Below, in pieces: positions 24,401-35,900 of a DNA stretch of 64,000 bases; position 1 is the first letter of the stretch; every line of letters begins with the position of its first letter. The notes under the pieces were generated by a model, which was not told where the DNA came from, did not search any database, and saw only the letters and a program-made list of their open reading frames with translations. The translations under genes were made by a program, and so were the position numbers. The stretch lies in NCBI GenBank assembly GCA_016858145.1, contig JAEHOE010000144.1, positions 186,001-250,000 of the forward strand. The letters run 5' to 3'. The stretch comes from Edaphochlamys debaryana (Eukaryota > Chlorophyta > Chlorophyceae > Chlamydomonadales).

Positions 24401-24806
24401 CTCCACCGTCCGTATCCGGGGTTGCCGGTACGGAGGAAGCCGCGACACCGCTGCCAGTGCCGCGCTCCGTTGGCCCGCTGGCCAAGGCGTGGGCGTGCTG
24501 GCGGTCAACAGCGCCAGGCGGCTGCGATGGGTCGTTGTAGACGTGGTCGTCGGTTAGAAGACCGAACAGAAAGTCGTCCAGGGTTTCCGTCCGGGAATTT
24601 CCGTACGCCGCCCCCGGGTCCGACGCGCGGCCCATGACCGGGGCCGCCCAGCCCGCGTACACGCCGCAATGGGGGCCCGCAGCTGCATGGAATGCGCTGC
24701 TGGGCATCGCCTGCCAAGGCTGGCACACGGCGTCCGTCGACGGGCAGTTCGGCGCCCTGTCAGCTTCCATACGGCCGCCGGTGTCAGCAAAGGTTGCGGG
24801 CCGCAC
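21454..24806 (-). CDS. RegA-like (VARL/RLS-type) SAND-domain transcriptional regulator
   Basis: Four exons, 957 aa: 24806-22128, 22012-21971, 21791-21729, 21543-21454. The only folded part is at the C-terminus: a SAND/VARL-type DNA-binding domain at about residues 873-930. It reads GGKCIEHNGIMLTRSAFER, VGGSNMAKWYRSIK, then PEGMTLGRWLTRNGLPILK; the KWYRSIK stretch corresponds to the KxWKxSIR DNA-contact segment of SAND domains. It is followed by a basic segment (RNRKAKAAQQ) and an acidic end. The preceding ~870 residues are Pro/Ala/Gly/Tyr-rich and probably disordered, with PPYPP-type repeats, and a basic-acidic patch (RRNGRGRRRAGEDSDEDY) just before the domain. Volvocine RegA/RLS proteins share this plan: long low-complexity body, SAND-like VARL domain. 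Which paralogue it is cannot be told. The start could be M1 or M13 (24770). Target genes unknown. Confidence 0.75.
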
Positions 24807-27800
24807 GGTTCGTGGCCGGTTCGTGGCCGGTTCCGGCTATACCTGCAGTGAGGGGGGAGGGGACAAGCTGTTGGCTTACGCGCTCTGCAGTCATGCGTAG
24901 GTGCGCAGCCGCGAGCCGCAGTCTGTGGGGTGCGAAAAGCACGCAGCCGCAAAGTTGCTAGCGGAGGAGGACGTCCGTACGGACCGACGGGATGATACGG
25001 CCGCCGGTTAGACATGAGTTTCCGTCTAATATCAGTAGGTATGATGCTAGTGTTGCAGCTTGCGGGCTTGCCTCCTTGTCCGGGGTGACAGACGGCGCAA
25101 CCGCGACCGGTGGCCGTCCAGAAGTAAGAGTTGTTGCTGCCGTCGCGTGCTGCTGTGCGTGCGTTGATAGAGCGCCTTCTGAAAGCGCCCGCGGCCTCGA
25201 GGCCTCCCAAAGCACGCGGGGCGCGGTGCCACGATTTCCCAGAAATCTTCGGGCCTTAGCCGCTGCCAGCAAAGGCGTCTTCCTGTGTTGTCTCAATGTG
25301 CTCCCGTAGTTGTCATTACGTCAAATGAGCCTGCCGCGGCTTGGGCTGTGTGCAGTCTGCTTGGACGTGGCATCTGCTCTATGGCTTGAGGCCTTGTGCA
25401 ACCCCAGCGGCGACACTGTTTAGCGCTGCTGCAACTCGTATGAGTGTGCCTTTCGCTTGCGTATGACGCCTTGCGCGGAGCGTCGGTTTGGCTTGGCCGG
25501 CTCGGTTTCGCGTGATTGGCGCGGGTCGATTTCGGCTGTCAGGAGGAGATCGTCACGATGAAGAGGTGGTGAGTATTTGCAAAGCCCACAACTGTCTGCG
25601 CGGTGTGTTGATGTTGTTGAGCGTAAGCTCACGCTCTCGTCCCGCGCCACCTGGCCACCTGTCAACGCCGAAGCTGGGAAGCCCGCAAACGTCCACGACC
25701 GAGCCGTCAGCCTCGCCTTATGAAGGCAACTGCCTATAAAGTCAACTGATAAACGATGCGGACATCAAGCGGGAGGATACTCCTGACGGATTGGTTAGGC
25801 TACCTCGCGCTACCTCGCGCTGCTGTCAACGAGACCAGCGTAGAGAGCTTCTTAGCACGTTTCGCATTGAATGGAGCTCACGTAGCTTGAAGGCGCCCTG
25901 CGCTCTAGTGGGCCCACCAACCACCGATGCCTCCGGGTGGTTTCGGGTTTGACGCAACGAGACAACGATGCGAACCGCTCGGCTGTGCCGTAGTGCAGCT
26001 GTCCGCAGTGGGGCTTGCTCCTTTGGAGGACGATGTGTGAGCGTATGTGACGGGTGAGGGACCGTGACGGGGGGTCGAGCAAGTTAGGTACCGTACCCAC
26101 AATTCAGGCCCCGCTGTCCCCGCTGCCCTTGCCCTTGCCCCGCCCACGCCTGAGCCCCTCTCGGTGCACCGACGCACGGAGCAGCCCAGGGTTACTCTAG
26201 GGGGGACTTTCAGCCTGGAAGCCACTTTCGGCGACCAGGTACCCCGTTCACAGGCACAGGCATCCTGCGTCGGCCAACATCATGCGACGCCAACACCGCG
26301 GCACTACGCCCCGTTGTCTATAATAACCCCGCCTGAGCCCCCGCCCCCGCCCCATCGACGCCACCCGTGAGGTTTAGAAGGCAACACCTGGCAACACGGA
26401 ATCAACCTTTCCACAGGAACCCGGCAGTCATGCACAACGCTTAGGCCGGGTCGTGCCCTTTCCTGCCGGTTGAGGGCCATTTGCGTGGGTCGTTGGAATC
26501 CCTGGCCGGCCTGGCGGCACCCGGTCGTGCCCGTCGTGGCTATCAAGCGCTGTCACGACTGGTCACGAACCGTGTGTCTTATCGTACCCACCATGTGCCT
26601 GGCAGTCAGGGAAGAGTTGATTTCCAGCAGGCACGCACTCGCAGGCGTCCTGTGACACGCGGAACTGGGCCAATCGCACCCCCGCAAGCTCAGCTTACTG
26701 GCGAAGTCAGATCACTCCTTACAGGCTCGGCGGCTCTACTAGCCGCCTACTTGCAAAAGGTTGGTCTGTCCGTGAAGAAAAGCAACACCGGCAAGCTACC
26801 CCCTCATCCCCGAAATGCGACGCCATGACTCGCGGCACTTCCCCCCGTTGACTCAATAACCCGCATCCCCGACCGTACGACAACATCTCCGCCGGTGAAC
26901 GCTCATCCTACCATCTTACGCTACTCAGCCTCGACGCAGCTCAGCCGACTGCGGCGAGCAAAAGCTACATCCGAGTTTGCCAAAGCACTAACTGGGTTCG
27001 GGTCCCTCCTTGCGGCGCTTCTCCCTTCACGTACAGGTCTGTATGGTGATGCTGGGCGGGGCTGGGACTCTAGCGAGCCGCCGGAGACGCTGCGCGCACG
27101 ACCCGCACTCCCAAGTCACATGCTCCAGGTAACTTGTGTGTGGGACCGCTTCGGGACAACTTTGCAGTGCTCTGGCGAAAGCCCTGGTTGCATGGTCACC
27201 GCGTCACTGCGGGTTGCACCTACCAGTCCCCGATTGTTCGGAAAGGAACCTGGGTCTGCACTTTGCTGGCCTGCTTTTCGCGTCTGCCAGTTCCCCTTCC
27301 CTCCTTGCCCCGCCGACCCTTGAACTTCCTGCGAACTTCCCTCCATCGAACCTCCAGGCGCGGCGACACACCAGTGCCCGACAGCGCAACGAGAGTGCAA
27401 CATATGGGGCGCAACATATGGGGCGCAACATATGGGGCGCAACATATGGGGCGCAACATATGGGGCGCAAGAGACCGCCGCTGTGAGGGGCCGTTGCACG
27501 CGCAGCCCGGGCGGACCCCAGCCGTAGCAGCGGCTGACCGACAGACAGGTAGATGAACCTCGTGGCGCGCTCGTGGAAGACTCCCTACTGGCGCCGTCTC
27601 TTCGGGATCATGTATGTGAGGGTGAGGCTATACAAGAAGTGCGGCTTGCCTGTTGCGGGACTAGAGGGCTCAAATAGGAGGTGCCCCCTGGGCTCCCTCC
27701 CCTCCAAGCCACTTTGCCTAATCCCTATAGATTCAGAATCTCGCGCCCAGCCGTGAGGCACCAGGATGCGATGGTTACAGCAGGAACCGCCTCCAGAAGG

Positions 27801-27951
27801 GGAGGGGTTGAGCGAGAGCGCCACCTACTGGGTGTGCCACCTGCACACCGACACCCACGCAACGTGACTGACTTTCGGTCGTCACACCACGTTGCTAGGG
27901 TCGGGCCCGTAGAGCCCCCCTCAGTACTATTCCACTAATTCCGCTGTGCCT
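24807..27951. other. intergenic, upstream of the SAND gene
   Basis: No supported gene. Lower GC than the coding regions, many short open frames without motifs, a doubled TACCTCGCGC near 25800, and the 14-bp tandem repeat at 27397-27466. The first part should contain the promoter and 5' UTR of the divergently placed SAND gene. Confidence 0.5.
27397..27466 (+). repeat. five perfect copies of a 14-bp tandem repeat
   Basis: Unit GCAACATATGGGGC repeated five times without mismatch, followed by a partial GCAA. Each unit holds a CATATG palindrome. It lies in a gene-free region, so it is probably a minisatellite; a protein-binding array is possible but unsupported. Confidence 0.95.
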
Positions 27952-29059
27952 TTAATCATCGTCAATCAAGGCCAGGACGCCTGGGGGCTCCTGCACAGTC
28001 AATCTGCCACCTGAGACTCGCAGGAAAGGGTGGTCCGCCGGTATTGTCTCCCAGCCACTTGGTGGCCTGAGCGCAGCAAAAGAGTGAAGCGCTCCCCAAA
28101 ACTCAGCTGACACCAACACACGTCCACGGTTCAGCACCCCGAGGCGATTCCCATTCTCCCTTGTCGCGTATAGATATCGGCGTCCCTTCTCCATGGCTGT
28201 CGTGGCTGCAAGACACACCACATCCCACACTCTCTGGTCAACTCCCTCCGTTGGTCGAGCCAGCCAAAGATTGAACCGGCGAAGTGGCCAGGTCCATGGC
28301 ATGCCCTGCTCGCCCCCTAGACACGCGCACATCTCATCAACCAGGCCCTCAGCCAAGTAGCATTTCCAAAAGTGGTGCAATCTGTCCCCTCCGTGCATCG
28401 CAATCTCACATGGGCACGTGGCCGTTCCTTCATGTGCCGAAAAGCCAGTAAAGCCGTTGAGCGCCAAGCGCCAGAAAGCTTCCTTCCACACGTTCTCCCA
28501 GCGCAGGGCCCACAGCCTGCGCAAGGTGGCTTGTAGGTCCAACAGGTCTGACTCGTCCCCTACCCCACCACTCAGCGCCTCTGCCACAAAATTCAAATGC
28601 TTGCCTTTCACATACTCAAAAGCGGGCTCCATCTGCAGGGCCGTGGCCAAGCTCACCGACAGCCTAGCCGCTGACACAAGCGTCTGTCCGATCCGCCAAC
28701 CTATGCATCCCAAGAGTTCTTTCCATGCCTCCTCCTCTGGGCAGGCCAAGTCCGGGCACCAGGCATTGCGGCGTTGGGGGCCCAAGCCTGGGGCGGTGGG
28801 GCCTGCGCCCCGAGCAAGAGGGGGAACCAGCCGCCTGCTACCGAAGTCATGACAACAATGGAGGGTTGAAAGCAAGGAGCAACGCAGCGCAGAGCACGAT
28901 GGCACGCTTGGCTCCAGGCCCCCAGTCACCAACAAAGGAGGGTGGGTTCTGGTGAGTGCCCGCGTGGCAGCCCTCGGCGGCCTTGCAGACGTTGCAGTGC
29001 GCCCACGCCGGGCATGCTCCCAGCCTCCCACTGCGCTGCAGGCGCGCAAAGCTGGGCAT
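27952..29059 (-). pseudogene. retroelement-derived fragment (C-terminal part of a reverse-transcriptase ORF)
   Basis: An open frame of about 365 codons ends at 27952. Its C-terminal half contains WENVWKEAFWRLALNGF, then CPC and a GDRLHHFWKC block. This W...W plus Cys/His pattern resembles the zinc-binding segment (zf-RVT-like) after reverse transcriptase in plant and algal non-LTR elements. It is followed by VWDVVCLAATTAMEKGRRYL. A second coding-like frame covers 29059-28847 with a Cys-rich start (CPAWAHCNVCKAAEGC), so a frameshift or lost intron separates the pieces. No polymerase motif (YxDD) or endonuclease is present, so the element is incomplete. A domesticated host gene is possible. Similarity was judged from memory of volvocine repeats only. 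Confidence 0.5.
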
Positions 29060-29529
29060 TGAGCACGACTGTCACAATGCAGGGATTATTACACGGTAGA
29101 CAACGCACAATGCAGGGAGCCAGGGACACGCCAATGCGGCTCTCGAGGGATTCCGTGGGACGTTGCACGTTGTATTGATCCCCGGGGACCCATATCGACG
29201 TCCCTGCAAAAAGAGAGATCAAACAGACTGGTGGGGGTGGGCCCCTGGCCATGGTTGGATGCGGTGAGGGAAGGAGGAACCGCATCCAATTGGAGGAGTT
29301 GAGTAGGGGTCGCTGTGCGGGCGTGATAGAGCGCCCGACTGAGGTCAGTACCGCCGGGGTCTGACAGGGGTACCGCTTGAGGCCCCAGATAACATACAGC
29401 GTGTGCTTGCCGGGCAGCCGACAGCTCGCTAGTCGCTACTACCTCTTGTCGGGGGCGTCGGGGGGCGGCCGGGGGTGCTGGGGGTGCTGGGCTCGCAGGG
29501 GCCGTGCAGCGTAGTCCAGGCCATCCGAC

Positions 29530-29560
<31 letters not shown>

Positions 29561-29949
29561 GGCGCCCCTGCGAGGCGTGCACATAGAATACATGAACAGC
29601 AAACGATGGCGATGGCGATGGAGCGGGTGTGAGTGCGCGCTGCGTCGCCCGGCGGGTCCTACCCTCGGCTCGACTATGCGATGTCTGTGAACCTTAGCTG
29701 CTGTAACGTTCTGACGGAGTTGTGCAATGTTCGTCAAGTGGCGCGGCATAGACTTCCTGCAAAGGCGGCTTGACGCCGTCAAGGGGCGGCCGGGGGTGCT
29801 GGGCAAGGTGCATGGGGTTTGTGCACAAACGGGTCTCGAGTAACGCCATGCTGCACCCTTCCGCTATTCGATATTCTGTCCAGTGTCGTGTACAGGCCAC
29901 TCTCCACTTAGGCTGCACGCCGCTTGCTCGCCTTCAGGGTTCCTACAAC
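29060..29949. other. upstream region of the Mn-SOD gene
   Basis: No supported gene. Open frames are short and without recognisable motifs. Should contain the Mn-SOD promoter and 5' UTR. The phrase GGGGGCGGCCGGGGGTGCTGGG near 29462 partly recurs near 29783 (GGGGCGGCCGGGGGTGCTGGG). Confidence 0.4.
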
Positions 29950-31802
29950 ATGATTTTCGCGAGGGCTGCTGCTGCCGCGAGGGAGTCTGGCCTGGCGCCG
30001 GCCATGACCCGCGCTTTCACATCGGTCAAGCTTCCTGACCTGCCTTACCACCCGGGTGCTCTGGAGCCCTACATCTCGGGGGCCATTATGGAGCTGCACC
30101 ACGGCAAGCACCATGCGGCTTATGTCGCTAACTTCAACAAGGCCATGGAGCAGCAGCTGGAGGCGGAGCACAAGAACGACGTGGCCAAAATCATCGCGCT
30201 GCAGAGCGCGATTAAGTTCAATGGCGGAGGTGCGCGTCACCCAGGCCGAAAGGGCTTGCGCACCTGGCGGCAGTGGCTTACAGAGGCCGATCATTGCAAC
30301 CGCAGGCCACGTTAACCACGATATCTTCTGGACCAACCTCATCCCCCACAAGGTGCGCACATGTGATCCTGCCGCACCGCCCCATGGGCCGCAGTGCCCC
30401 GCCCCCGCCCCCGCAGGGAGTTGTGCGTGCGCCCGTGCTGTCCCCCTATTGCTCTCATCAGACCTTGACCGGTTCCTCGGGCCTTGCAGGACTACGAGCC
30501 GCCGTCGGGCGAGCTGAAGACGCTTATCGAGGCGCAGTGGAAGTCCCTGGACAACTTCCAGTCGGTCTTCAGCGCCCAGACGGCGGCGGTGCAGGTGGGT
30601 GGACGACATGTCCGTATCGAGCTTATGGGCATGTGTGCCTGGAGAGGACAGGCGCGGGAAACGGATCCCTTCAGGAATGGGGCCGAGCCCCGTAGAGCAC
30701 CCCGGGGTCCATAGTCCAAGTCTCTCCTCCCCACCACCAGCGTGTTGCACGTGGCGCGGCAGACGGCCTCTCACCCCAGCCCACCCCACCCCGTTGCTCC
30801 CTTAGGACCTCAGGTCCATGACATAAGCAGCATACGTGGGCAGGCCATGGGGGGAAGTGCACACTGAGGCTGTCTTGGGTAACTCTGACCCACTGCCTGC
30901 CGCTTCTTGCCCGCCCCTCTCCGCCAGGGCTCCGGCTGGGGCTGGCTCGGGTACAACAAGGCGAGCGGCAAGCTGGAGATCCAGACCCTGTCCAACCAGG
31001 ACCCCCTCAGCGTCACTGTGCGTGCGGGCGCGGAGCAATACTAGCATCGCAGGGCACACAGAGGGGTTGATAGAGGGTCCGTGGCTACATCGAATCCTCA
31101 CACAGGCTGTCGGGATCGGCTTGCTTGAGCGAGCGCTAGGGGTTGCACCGTCGAAACAGCCCAGCAGACTCTCCACGCTCACCCCCTGCCCACCCCAGGG
31201 CCTGGTGCCGCTGCTGGGCATTGATGTGTGGGAGCACGCCTACTACCTGCAGTACAAGAATGTCCGCCCGGACTACCTCAAGGTGAGCGTGTGTGAAGGG
31301 CTGCTCGTGTGAGCCGGGGCATCCGTAGGCGTGGTGATCAGCCGGTCGGTTCTTAGTTGCCCGAACCTCGAGGTGAGCGTGTGTGTGTTCAGGGGAGGGC
31401 CGTGGGTATCGGCTGTGGGGTCACGGCGATGGGCAAGCGGGTGTTGCCTTGTAGGGGGCCAGGAGTCGGGGTGTAGGGGTTTGGCACGGGACCCGGGCTC
31501 GGGACGCTAGGCCCTGCAGCTTCAGGGACAGCGGTTCCTCTTGGCTCAGCCCTGTTGGGAGTGCCAGGGTGCACCAGCTGGGCTGCTTGGCTTTTGGCCA
31601 GCTTAGTGACCCTCTTCAGGGCTCTCGGCATCCATCGCACAATGCTCATGCCCAACGTACGTCACTTCACAACTTCGTGCGGGCCCTCACACCCCGTCCT
31701 GCTGCCCCCGCCCCCACCCCCACCCCCATCCCCATCCAGGCCATCTGGAACGTGGTCAACTGGAAGAACGTGGGCGAGCGCCTGGAGGCTGCCAAGAAGT
31801 GA
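29950..31802 (+). CDS. MSD1: manganese superoxide dismutase, mitochondrial
   Basis: Converts superoxide to O2 and H2O2 in the mitochondrial matrix. Six exons, 222 aa: 29950-30229, 30306-30352, 30490-30594, 30928-31017, 31199-31282, 31740-31802. The first ~25 residues are Arg/Ala-rich without acidic clusters before LPDLPY, as in a mitochondrial presequence. Metal ligands are visible: His in LHHGKHH, His in VNHDIFW, and Asp and His in DVWEHAYY. The second-shell Gln in [16 protein letters not shown], and the ending [13 protein letters not shown] are Mn-type rather than Fe-type. The [13 protein letters not shown] block is rebuilt across intron 1. The symbol follows plant/algal usage; the paralogue number cannot be settled here. 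Intron 5 carries the shared intron repeat. Confidence 0.95.
31283..31350 (+). repeat. intron-5'-end repeat, copy C (Mn-SOD intron 5)
   Basis: Begins at the donor after exon 5. Shares GAAGGGCTGCTCGTGTGAG plus CCGGGG with MMS19 intron 13, and continues with GGTGATCAGCCGG-CGG shared with phosphodiesterase intron 14. Confidence 0.6.
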
Positions 31803-32922
31803 GGGGCCGGGCTGGCGCTGGGGCAGAAGCTTAAGGATGCTGAGGAGGAGGAGGAGGAGGAAGAGGGCTGGCGCGAGGAGCTGGCTGAGGGACGCTTGAG
31901 CCGCGGGTGCCGCGGGTCCGGGGACGAGCTCCTGCGGCCCTGGTGGCTACGAGAGGCGAGCACGTGTTGACGGCTGAGGGAGGGACCGCCGTAGTACGGG
32001 AGGGACCGCGCCAGGCAAAAAAGGAGGAATGCTGCAGAAGTGCGTGGGACTCATAGAGGCGGAGATCACTGTCAGCTGAGCGATTGATGGCTTGCAGCGC
32101 GCTGCAGCGGCCATGCAAGTACGCAGCTGTAGGCGCGAAGGCTTAACAACACGAGGCATACACGAGGTAGCTTTTGGCATAGTGCACGGCGTGGGCGTAC
32201 GCGTACTGCATGCAACGCACGTACTGCATGTGCAAACGTGGGTTGCAGTTGTCATGGGGTTGGGTCGTTGGGGTGGATCTGCCGGCGGTGCAGTTCCTGT
32301 AACTTTGAGATGGGGCATGGCACCGTGTGTGCCGCAACCTACAACAAGCTGACGGGGGCGGGCTGCACAGCAGCAGACGGCTTCAATGGGACTACGCTCA
32401 GCGGAGCAGCAGGGCACGCGGAGCCCCTTGACAGGACCGCCACCGACTTGCACGTTGCCATGCCCCAGACCAGCTTTACCAGCAATGCATATGCCTTCCC
32501 TAGCGTACCGTTATACATGCAAGCGTATCGAGCCTTGCCTCTCAAGCCCAACACATGGCGGGGGCTGTCCGGTAACCACTACCTAGCAGTCAGGCCGTTA
32601 CCCCACCAATGGTCTACAAATGTACTCAGTCCGTCCATGCACCGCAACGTCGCCTCAGATGAATGGTGATGAATAGACATAGATGTTCGGACTCTGCCGG
32701 CTCACGAAGCTTATCGATAGCCCAAGCATTTGCATTCCCCAGGCGACAAGGTTGTGCGGTCCCGCTTAGGCCGTCGCCAGCTGGGCCCCAGCCGCCCACC
32801 CCCTCAGCCGCACTTGTCTCGCACACGGTAAACCCCTTCCGCTGGCGGAAGGGGCCGGGCCCTCAACCCGCTGACGCGTCACCCCACAGCCGGCGGTGCC
32901 GTGTGCGGACTGCGGGCGCTCC
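31803..32922. other. convergent 3' region between Mn-SOD and the LRR gene
   Basis: Contains the two facing 3' UTRs. One TGTAA polyadenylation motif for Mn-SOD is at 32298-32302; no reverse-strand counterpart was found for the LRR gene. Nothing else is supported. Confidence 0.5.
32298..32302 (+). promoter_or_regulatory. candidate polyadenylation signal TGTAA (Mn-SOD)
   Basis: The only TGTAA I see between the Mn-SOD stop and the convergent LRR gene, about 500 nt after the stop, a usual 3' UTR length for volvocine genes. Confidence 0.5.
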
Positions 32923-35900
32923 TCACCGCGCCGAGGGCGCCGCCCGCGCCTTCTCCGCCGCCAGCTCGCTCTCCGCCAGCATGCGCGCGGCGTTGAAGTG
33001 CAGGCGCCGGTTGACCAGCCAGGGGCACAGCGCGGGGGGCAGCACCTGCAGGGGCCCGGAAGTTGGTATGAGGGTGCGTACGCAAGCGCTGTATGAAAGG
33101 CGGCTTGATGCTGACGCCTTCTTTGGCCGAGCAAGCCATGGCGGGCTTCGCCCGTGGCCGGGTGCTAGGTGGCGCGAGCCCGCGCTTGCGCCGCTCCCCT
33201 GTCCCCACCTGCACGACCAGCTCCATGCGTCCCTGGTGCGGCAGCGAGTGCGTCCAGCCGGTGAACATGACGTCGATGGGGACCACCTCCTCGCCGTCCC
33301 TGGGGGGTGTATGGGGCAGGGTAGGGTGGCGAGCGGCGGGTTGTGGCTGCTCGTGCGGCCGGTGAACACCGCAGCTACCGCTACACACTTGGCTGCGTGT
33401 CCTAGACTGTCCTGACACGTCCGATGGCAAGCCACATTGGTTGCATGGTCTCTTCCTCCCGCCCTTCCCGACCCTCTCCTCAGCCCGAGGGAGTAGTCCA
33501 GCGTCGCGCCGCACCTCTTGTACACCTTGCCCAGCCACTTGAGGCCGTACAGGCAGGACCGGAAACCGTGCCGCCGCGCCTCCATCTCGTGCTCGATCAG
33601 AAGCGAGGCCGTGGCGCGGTCGGGCAGGTCCCGGCTGAGGTCCAGGTTCACGGGCAGGAACGCCTGTGCGCCGGCCGCAGCCACCGCCGCCTCGGCCTCC
33701 AACACGGACGTCGGTTTGGGCGGTGCCGGCGGGGCTGCCGCTGCGGCGCCCGCCCGGCCCGGCCCCAGCCGTGAAGCTGGGCCGCCGGAGGCGCCAATGT
33801 GCGTGTCTCCTCCGTCGCCCACGGTCGATCGTCGTGCACGCTCGCGCTCCCGCTCGCGATCACGGTCGCGATCGCGTTGGTCGCGGCGGCGAGGGCTGCG
33901 GCCGTCGTCCTCAGAATCCGAACCGGCGGGCGGCGCGGAAGCCGAACCGTCGGGGTTGACGCGGCTTTCGGCGCCGACTGTCAGCGTCGGCACGACCACG
34001 CAGTCGGTTGTGATGACGAACATCGGCTCGTCCAGAGCCGTTACGGCGGTTGCAGTTACGGATGCGGCGGTTGATGAGGCGGCGGCGGAGAAGGGCCGCG
34101 TGGGTGAGCGGCTTGCTAGGCCGCCGTTGGGCGTTGAGTCTCGCGCATGCCGTTGCGCCATGGCCGTCAGCCGAGCGTGCGTGGGCGAGGAGCTGGTCCC
34201 CTCGACGGTCCCATCCGGCGACTGAGCCTGCACGTGAGGATTGATCGTGATCCTCCTCCCTCCGCCACCGCCGCCGCCACCGCCGCCGTCGGCAGCTCCG
34301 CCGCCGCCGGCAAGCCCGCCCATCTTCAGGATTGGCACAAGTGGCCTGCCGCCACCGGCCGCCGCTGCCACCACAGACGCTCCACCGGGCCCGCCCGCCG
34401 CCGCTGGGAGGTCAGAGCCAGAGCCGCCAGTGAGCGTGGGGGCCCGGAGCCCGGCCCCAAGGTTGACTGCTCGACCGTGGCTGCCTCCGCGGCTCCGCAC
34501 GCCCCCGCCGCCGCTCAGGGTTGAAGCAGCGTCATCCGGGTCCTCGAGCTGCGATGACAAGTGACACAGTCATGCGAGAGCCAAAGTCAGTTGGCATGCT
34601 TGCTAGTATCGGCATTCCGGTTCATTGCTAGCATAAGGAAGAAAGATATGAAGGAGGCAAACAACAGCATGCGCACCTGCATGAGCCGGTTGACGTGCCT
34701 CAGCAGGCACTGCCCCGCCACGCCCACGAGGTTGTTGTACGACAGGTTGAGGTGCCGTACGCACGTGCGTGGGTGGGAGCGCAGCATGGCAGCCATGGCG
34801 AACATGTCCTGCGAGGGGGCACGGCACGGCATACCGCAGTGAGCACGAGCTCCAATCACACTTTTAGCACAGCACCATCGTTGGTGCGAGCGGTCAGTCC
34901 GCTTGCGACTCCACCCTCCTCACCCTGCCTTACCTCCACATCCCCGCCTCCCGGCCCGCACAAGCCCATGCAACCCGCCTCTCAACCGCTCCAGCTGCCT
35001 CTCCCATCCCACACACCCTGCCCCGAGGCAGCCCCCCTCACCGCCGCCACCAGGTCGGTCCCCGCCACGTCCAGTCCGCGCAGGCCGCAGTGGCCCGAGC
35101 CCAGGCGCACAAGCGTCCACGCCAGCTGCGCGATGCCCCCGCCCACGCTGTTCCACGCCAGGCTCAGCTTGGACAGGTGGGGCGCCTGATGGGAGGGGCA
35201 GCACGCAGCAGAGGGTCTTCTCCAACGCAGACCGCGGCCCTTGAGACACCCCCCGTCACGCCCGTCACCCCCTCCCTCTCCCGAGCCTATGACCGAGCCA
35301 TACACGGCCCCGAGCCGCTCGCCCGCTACCGCTCCTCACCCGCGGCAGCGCCAGCGCCAGTGCGCCCACGGCCTTGGGCCCCAGGCTGTTGTGGCCCAGG
35401 TCCAGCTCCGCCAGGGCGGGGCAGCCGCCCAGCAGCCGCTCCAGCTGCGGCGCCGACAGGTCCGTCAGCCCGCACTGCCGCAGCGCCAGCATGTGGAGGC
35501 GGGGCATGACCACGAGCACCTGGGAGCGGGAGCGGGGGGGCAGGAGGGCAGGGGGCATGGTGATTGGCAAGGCGGCGGGCCGAGAGGGTAACGGGATGAG
35601 CCGGTTCAGGATCTCAGTTACCGTCCCGGAGCAGCGCCGCGACTGGCGCCTTGTTACCCGCCCCGTCGCGGCTCCCGGCCTTGTGCCCCGGACCCCGCGC
35701 ACCTCAATGAGACTGCACAGCCCCTGGTCGGACAGCGCGTTGCCGGCCAGCTCCAGGCTGCGCACCGACTGCCACCAGCACGCCTCCGTGCGCCATATGG
35801 TGGGGCGGCCGAAGGCCCGCTGCAAGGGGTCGGGGAGACGAAAGGGGGCCAAGGAAGAAGGGTCACTAACTGAAGGGCCGGGGCGCTACCACGGTTGCTT

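Noticed and set aside
27397..27466. CRISPR-like array
   Set aside because: The 14-bp units are directly adjacent without spacers; it is a plain tandem repeat in a eukaryotic genome.
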